Positions 59,801 to 64,000 of a stretch of 64,000 bases of DNA are shown piece after piece (positions within the stretch are counted from its first letter, which is position 1; every line of letters starts with the position of its first letter). The stretch covers positions 5,440,001 to 5,504,000 of the forward strand of contig NC_067299.1 of assembly GCF_020740795.1 (NCBI RefSeq), read 5' to 3'. The position numbers were made by a program, and so were the translations under genes. The DNA comes from Apus apus. Lineage: Eukaryota > Chordata > Aves > Apodiformes > Apodidae. The notes beneath the pieces were generated by a model. That model searched no databases, was not told the origin of the DNA, and was given only the letters and a program-made list of their open reading frames with translations.

Positions 59801-62800
59801 GTTTGTTTGTTTGGGTGGGTTTTTTTTCCCCTCTTAGGGCCAAATCTTTTAGCTTGTGGTATTTAGGCCTTTTGAGCAGAATTTTTGTCTACCTCTCTTG
59901 TATAGCTGTGGTAAAATTGAAATGCTGGACCCTCTTGGCATTTGAGGTTTATTTTAAAGCTGCCTTAAATTCTTGTGCAAGAAATGGTAGGAGAGTCTGT
60001 AGTTGTTGACCTGATACACTTGAACTCTGGACTGTGGTATTATACCACACTTCAAGCACATCAAATAGGTTTGCGTACATTTGAGTTTCCCAAGATAATG
60101 AATAGCTAATTAAATTAAGTTTAGCTAAATACTTGTGCATGTTAGTCTGTGTACTCCACAAACAAGATGCAGGGAAACAAAGGCTTGCAAAGCATCCAGA
60201 CAAACGTGCAAATGTCAGCTAACTTGGATTAATTGGCAATTGGTTACCTTGAGATGGAAACTCAGTGCTTGTCATGATAAATGTAATTAATGGCCTGGTA
60301 TTATATGGGGAGGTCAGTCTAGATGGGCTAATGTTCCCTTCTGGCCTTAATATCTAAATAACTATGAAATTTCACGTTTCCTCTTCCTCTCTCATTCTTG
60401 CATGTGTACTTGGGGATTCCTGCCTGGCAGAGCTGGGAATGCATACTGTCAGCTTCTTTACATTTACAGTAATGTAAAACATCAGTTTTTATAAATCTCA
60501 TTTTTACAAGCCCCGTCCTCTCCCTGGTTTGGGCTGATATCAAAAGATGACGGTTGAGGCGAATCAGTAGAGCGTGAACTTCATGGAAGGGTTTCTCTTT
60601 CCCTTCTCAGCTTTCCCCGTTCTCCAGTCCCCACTAATAAAATCCTTGAATACCAAGCCTTTTTATTCTGTTGTTGCATCTAGTTATTTTCTTTACTTTT
60701 AGCAAACTCATCTATGTCTGATCCTGTTGTCCTTACTGTCAAATGCAGGAATATTAGAGTGAAAGGACTAAATTGAGTCTGTTCTGTAACTCTTTGGGAG
60801 TCAGCTGAACTGCTTGTGTGAAAGGGGTTTGCAGCATTGGCTCCTTTGTGCTGAGGGAATACAATTTTCCCCTCTGCAAAGGTTTTTGCATCATTTGCAT
60901 TCCAATGGAACCAGAAAATTGGGCCTTGGGTAAAGAGCAGACCTTTTTATTGCAATCAGCAGAAAAGCCACCCTTTTTCCTACTGCCATTTGGTAAAATT
61001 CCAGGAGCTCAGTGTTTTGGGAAGTGTGAAGGGAATGTTACACCTGTCATTTCCTAAAATAACCTGGATGGATTTACAAGTGCTTTGTGCTAGGATTCAG
61101 CTGAAATCCATGAGTTGTGTACATAACTACACCACCTCTAAAAAAATCAGATCACTCTGCTGCCAAAGGGCTTGCAGCTAGCCTGTAATTTAGCCTAAGC
61201 TCTTGTACCTTCTGCCTTATGCTTATCAGTACCCTTTTGTTTCTGTGCTGTCTTCTTTTGGGGCACCAGGACATACAGGAGTGCAAATCTGAAGACATTG
61301 CAGGTCCTGAGTGCACCACAGTGTTCCTCCTACAGTTAGTGATGCAGCGGGAATTAAAGAAAAGCTGTTGTCCAAAGCCTCATGTTTAAGATGCAATACC
61401 TGGAGGAATTCCCCCCGCCTTTTGCGGGCTGGTAACATTCCTCTGCTGTTGGGAATATAGAGCAAGCTCCAAAAGTAATACTGACAGACTTCAGAATTAT
61501 GATACACTGGAGCTGGGGTGTAATTCTTTGTTGAAGAAGTTAGAGGCCTAAAATGTTAAGGCTTATTGTTATTCTGAGTTGATAATCTCTGCCTTGCTTT
61601 AATAATTTTTCCTCATGCCTGGATAGCCTGCGAGTTGCACAATAATCACTCACACAGCTTTGTAATCAATGCCCAAAGTAATAGGATTCCGCTGGCCAAC
61701 GGCAATTAATAAATTTGTGTCTTTTTTAAAACACTAGCAAGTCGGGCCTGAAATACGACTGACTGGCTTTCCTCATTTGCATATTTATTGCAGTGGAAAA
61801 ATTCTTGCCGAATGATTGATGTTGAGCCTGCCTCTTGAATTCCAAACAGCACATTATTATGAAATGAAAAATGCCGGCCATACAGTTGATTAAAGTTGAA
61901 GACAGTGGAATCGGTGTTTTTTAAGATTGTGGGAGAATTAAAGGCATATTTTAATAGATGTTGACAAGAAGTGAACTAACAAAAGCAAAGCAAAGGATTT
62001 GCTTGAAAAGATTTAATCAAACGTGTTTCTTGGGGGATTAATTGCTGGGGATGACTAGTGCAAGTGGCTGGCTTGTGGAATTGAATGAGAAGTATTGTTC
62101 TCAGGCCAGGGTATTGAGTGCCATTTTGACCTGTAGTTTAACTCCTGTCCCACAGTCATTTGAAAGGAGTGAAAATTTCCCCTCTTCATCTGAATGCCGG
62201 GATAAATGTGCCTACCTGATAAAGATACTTTTCATTATGTACAGCTATTAAAATAAAAGAGGTTTGATTCCTCTCCTTTTGATTTGCATAATGTGATCAG
62301 CACGCTGGGCACTGCGCCTGGTCACGCAGTGGTGACAGGGTGGCTCTCCACGGTGGCAGGGGGAACTCTCCTGATACTTGGCAGCTCAGCTTTTGCTCTG
62401 CATACTGTTGTTCTAACACCAGCGTTCCAGCTTTTCTGTGTGAGTACTTTGTACAGCCTGTGGAGGTACATGGGAAATTAAAAGCTTGCCTGCTGACGCT
62501 ATTCCTGTGATGCCAGATCCTCAGATTTAATTGAGGGGAAAAAGTAGTTAATTTCCAGCTTTGGCGTGGGCTCTGAATTTCAGCTGTGTCCTGTGCGTGC
62601 GGTGTTCCGTGCTGGTACATCGAGGGGATGATGCTCCTGTTCGTGGTGTGTTCCCAGTGACAAGCAGGCCCTGCTCCCTGGGGAAGCACTGCTACAGCAG
62701 TGCCCGTCATGCCCTCTGAGGTGCCAGGAACATACAGCAATATCGTGAAAATCCTGGGTTTTTTTCCCCCAATTTAATGGGGAGTATCGTACTTCGAATC

Positions 62801-64000
62801 TGCTGGATGGATGCACGGGGCAAGGTGGGGAGGAGCTTGCCTGGTGGAGCAGTTTAGGGAATCCCCCTGGTTGGCTCTCTGTAAATACCTCTGAAAGCCT
62901 GGCCTTGAGGCGCCGGCTTTTTTTGCCCGTAGACTTCACGTGTCCCTGCATGAGGCCGCTCCCTGCTGCTCCACACCAGCTGCTGCTCTCCACAGCTGCC
63001 TCGGAAGATGAAACGAGACCCCATTTTTAGAGGTCATGAAAAAAGAGCACAGATCTTTTTTCTGCACAGGAAGCTGCCTTGCTTCAGAAATGCTGAGCTT
63101 AGATTGGGTGAGCACAGAAGCTGTTGTACCTACAGGTCCCCAGAATGGCAGTGCTGGGGGTTCAGCAGCAGTGAAGGTGTAGAGGAGAAGGTGGGAGGTG
63201 CAGTGGTGGTGGGAGTGCCTGGTGGGGTGGGGGCCCTGCAGCCAGGAGCCACCCCACGCAGAAGGGGATGCCTGCAGGACAGCCAGTTTGTCCATAACCA
63301 CTGGCATTGACAACATCGATTTTTGTGATTTGAGAGCAGTAGGACAGATTTCATCTCTGGTGGGTCTCTTGACACTTTGATACATGGCAGTGCTATCCCT
63401 GAATGCAGCTAAATACTCCAGGGCTACTTCCTGACTGGGTGAAAGGATGTATAAAATGAGAATGTATGAGAGAGTATTAACAGAAAGGCACTCTTTGATT
63501 TACTGATACTGGCTCCCAGCTTTCTTGGTGGATTGATATGCTGTCTGCTGGATCTGGAACAACTTTCTCACTCCTGTACACAAAATGAAGGGGCTCCCAT
63601 GGACTCTTAGAAGAGACTCTTACAAGTGAACATCTCACCACAGACACTCTTGAGTCCCACTTAAGCTGGAAGTTATATTCAAACCACGTTTGTTCTGTTC
63701 TTCGAGCAGCTGCAGATGGATCCCACTCCGCATCTTTTTTTTTTCTTTCCCTAAGGGCAAATTTGAAAAGGTTTAATAGAAGGAGGGGTGGCATGTTGTC
63801 TTGGGGTTAGTTGGCTTCTCCTACACACAGAGTGTGAGTTGTTGTTTTGGGGATTTCAGTTACTCATACTGAACTGCCATAAAGGGATCCAGCTACTTTT
63901 GGTCCACCTGTCCTCAAAAAACACAGGGTGGGCATGCAAAAGTAATTCCTGGAAAAAGCTGTAATTTGGAGTTTTTTCTCTCATGGTGTATGGCCCAGTG
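47741..64000 (+). CDS. AATF: AATF, apoptosis-antagonizing transcription factor (5' part, exons 1-4; runs off window)
   Basis: AATF/Che-1 is a nucleolar and nuclear protein that binds RNA polymerase II as a coactivator and, with NGDN and NOL10, supports small-subunit rRNA processing; it also acts in the DNA-damage checkpoint. Visible coding segments are 47741-47825, 50215-50394, 51048-51488 and 52127-52264, all joined in phase 1, giving residues 1-281 of a protein of roughly 540-560. Seen: [18 protein letters not shown] start, conserved IDKFEDE and [14 protein letters not shown] blocks, a long acidic region, [17 protein letters not shown], and the start of the AATF-Che1 helical region ([14 protein letters not shown]). 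The TRAUB C-terminal domain and remaining exons lie beyond 64000; no exon 5 candidate was found in the 11.7 kb after exon 4. The end given is the window edge. Confidence 0.95.
47826..50214 (+). other. AATF: AATF intron 1
   Basis: 2.4-kb intron. The first 550 bases continue the CpG island; the rest is ordinary AT-richer sequence ending in a long T/C-rich tract before the acceptor. No additional exon or repeat recognised. Confidence 0.85.
50215..50394 (+). CDS. AATF: AATF coding exon 2
   Basis: Residues 29-88; begins after a long pyrimidine tract and CACAG, ends before GTAAGA. Encodes the conserved [24 protein letters not shown] and [11 protein letters not shown] segments. Its 180 bp is a multiple of three with phase 1 at both ends. 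Confidence 0.95.
50395..51047 (+). other. AATF: AATF intron 2
   Basis: 653-bp intron, GTAAGA...TTATTAG. Nothing further recognised in it. Confidence 0.85.
51048..51488 (+). CDS. AATF: AATF coding exon 3 (acidic region)
   Basis: Residues 89-235; begins after TTATTAG, ends CTAG before GTTTGT. Very rich in Glu, Asp and Ser, with the conserved [18 protein letters not shown] and VMTF blocks and [11 protein letters not shown] at the end. A GAT trinucleotide run codes for consecutive Asp residues. 441 bp, phase 1-1. Confidence 0.96.
51297..51315 (+). repeat. AATF: (GAT)n coding microsatellite in AATF exon 3
   Basis: Six GAT units in frame, coding for a run of Asp within the acidic region. Such runs are prone to length variation without breaking the frame. 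Confidence 0.85.
51489..52126 (+). other. AATF: AATF intron 3
   Basis: 638-bp intron, GTTTGT...ATGAAG. Its 3' part (51918-52065) is the first copy of a direct repeat that recurs in intron 4. The donor GTTTGT is weak. Confidence 0.85.
51918..52065 (+). repeat. Direct repeat flanking AATF exon 4, copy 1
   Basis: Shares CCAGAGACACCTTG, TTTTGTGCTGGGTCAGTG, then GCACA-AGGAGAGG and CTGTGAAATCA blocks in the same order with 52620-52803. Divergence by eye is substantial, so it is old. Confidence 0.75.
52127..52264 (+). CDS. AATF: AATF coding exon 4 (start of AATF-Che1 region)
   Basis: Residues 236-281; begins after TTATGAAG, ends CAGAACT before GTAAGA. Encodes [16 protein letters not shown], the leucine-rich helix start, then [15 protein letters not shown] Cys stands where I recall Trp in mammals. 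138 bp, phase 1-1. A direct repeat lies on both sides of the exon. Confidence 0.95.
52620..52803 (+). repeat. Direct repeat flanking AATF exon 4, copy 2
   Basis: Second copy of the intron 3 segment, same strand, offset about 736 bp and lying 356 bp after exon 4 ends. It may be half of a local tandem duplication or a second insertion of an unrecognised interspersed repeat. Confidence 0.75.
56320..56480. promoter_or_regulatory. Enhancer-like AT-rich block in AATF intron 4
   Basis: Dense TAAT cores (CAATTAATG, CATAATCAATG, CATTAATTAAAA) with a TTTGCA motif, in non-repetitive sequence. A regulatory role is inferred from composition only. Confidence 0.3.
60271..60370 (+). repeat. Old CR1 LINE 3' fragment
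   Basis: Reads TTAATGGCCTGGTATTATAT, then GGAGGTCAGTCTAGATGG, then GTTCCCTTCTGGCCTTAA, ending near AACTATGAAA. This is the order of the CR1 3' end found widely in turtles, crocodiles and birds. It is diverged and 5'-truncated. Confidence 0.75.
61590..61960. promoter_or_regulatory. Enhancer-like block with POU octamer in AATF intron 4
   Basis: Low-complexity-free, AT-rich block with a perfect octamer ATTTGCAT (61775-61782), TTGTAATCAATG, GGCAATTAATAAA, GAATGATTGATG and TTGATTAAAG motifs. These are POU, PBX/HOX-like and homeodomain words typical of conserved developmental enhancers. Candidate LHX1 enhancer housed in its neighbour. Confidence 0.4.

Larger units (their letters stand above)
52265..64000 (+). 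other. AATF: AATF intron 4, 5' part (continues past window)
   Basis: At least 11.7 kb of intron. No reading frame in it matches the next AATF segment. It includes the second direct-repeat copy (52620-52803), an old CR1 fragment (60271-60370) and AT-rich enhancer-like blocks near 56320-56480, 60085-60260 and 61590-61960. The remainder appears to be ordinary intronic sequence. Confidence 0.8.

Noticed and set aside
52265-64000. AATF exon 5 within the window
   Set aside because: I scanned the frames for the expected continuation of the AATF-Che1 region and found no match with flanking splice sites; the exon is presumed beyond 64000.
1-64000. CRISPR arrays, tRNA, rRNA, operons or phage genes
   Set aside because: No spaced direct-repeat array, tRNA cloverleaf or prokaryote-like gene density is visible; the window is vertebrate nuclear DNA.

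Overview
The window is vertebrate nuclear DNA, most likely from a bird. Two multi-exon genes with consensus GT-AG introns are readable, both on the + strand: LHX1 (LIM homeobox 1), complete, and the 5' half of AATF (apoptosis-antagonizing transcription factor, also Che-1/Traube). They lie in the same order and orientation as at human 17q12 (LHX1 then AATF). A CR1 LINE 3' end with the typical tandem ATTCTGTG terminus, an older CR1 fragment, and compact introns point to a sauropsid, most probably a bird. The species cannot be fixed from sequence alone.

Layout. 1-29,000: a gene desert with no recognisable coding exon. It holds single-copy DNA, one clear CR1 copy, two small minisatellites, a relic of an old amniote repeat, a perfect 28-bp palindrome, and a series of AT-rich blocks with clustered TAAT/TAATTA homeodomain sites that look like conserved enhancers. 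29,000-34,300: a broad CpG-rich domain ending in the LHX1 promoter (TATA box, G-runs, inverted CCAAT box, GC box, CRE-like site, second TATA-like box). 33,910-34,890: the inferred long LHX1 5'UTR with short upstream ORFs, a GA run and a poly-T run. 34,891-38,721: LHX1 coding sequence in five exons, 406 codons, with both LIM domains and the homeodomain intact. 38,722 to about 40,060: 3'UTR with two miR-30 seed matches. 40,060-47,640: LHX1-AATF spacer. 47,741-64,000: AATF coding exons 1-4 (residues 1-281). The window ends inside intron 4, which is at least 11.7 kb and contains more enhancer-like blocks.

How it fits together. LHX1 is a dosage-sensitive developmental regulator (organizer, nephric lineage, Purkinje and motor neurons), and a desert full of regulatory-looking DNA around such a gene is expected. 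AATF is a housekeeping ribosome-biogenesis and transcription cofactor with a TATA-less CpG promoter and a YY1-type element over its start codon. Its large intron may host LHX1 enhancers. The most informative signals are regulatory: a FoxH1/SMAD/CCAAT cluster in LHX1 intron 1, two miR-30 sites in the LHX1 3'UTR, dense TAATTA clusters upstream, and a direct repeat bracketing AATF exon 4. I found no credible sign of a wholly new biological system. No conservation or expression data were available, so all enhancer calls are inferences from composition and motifs.
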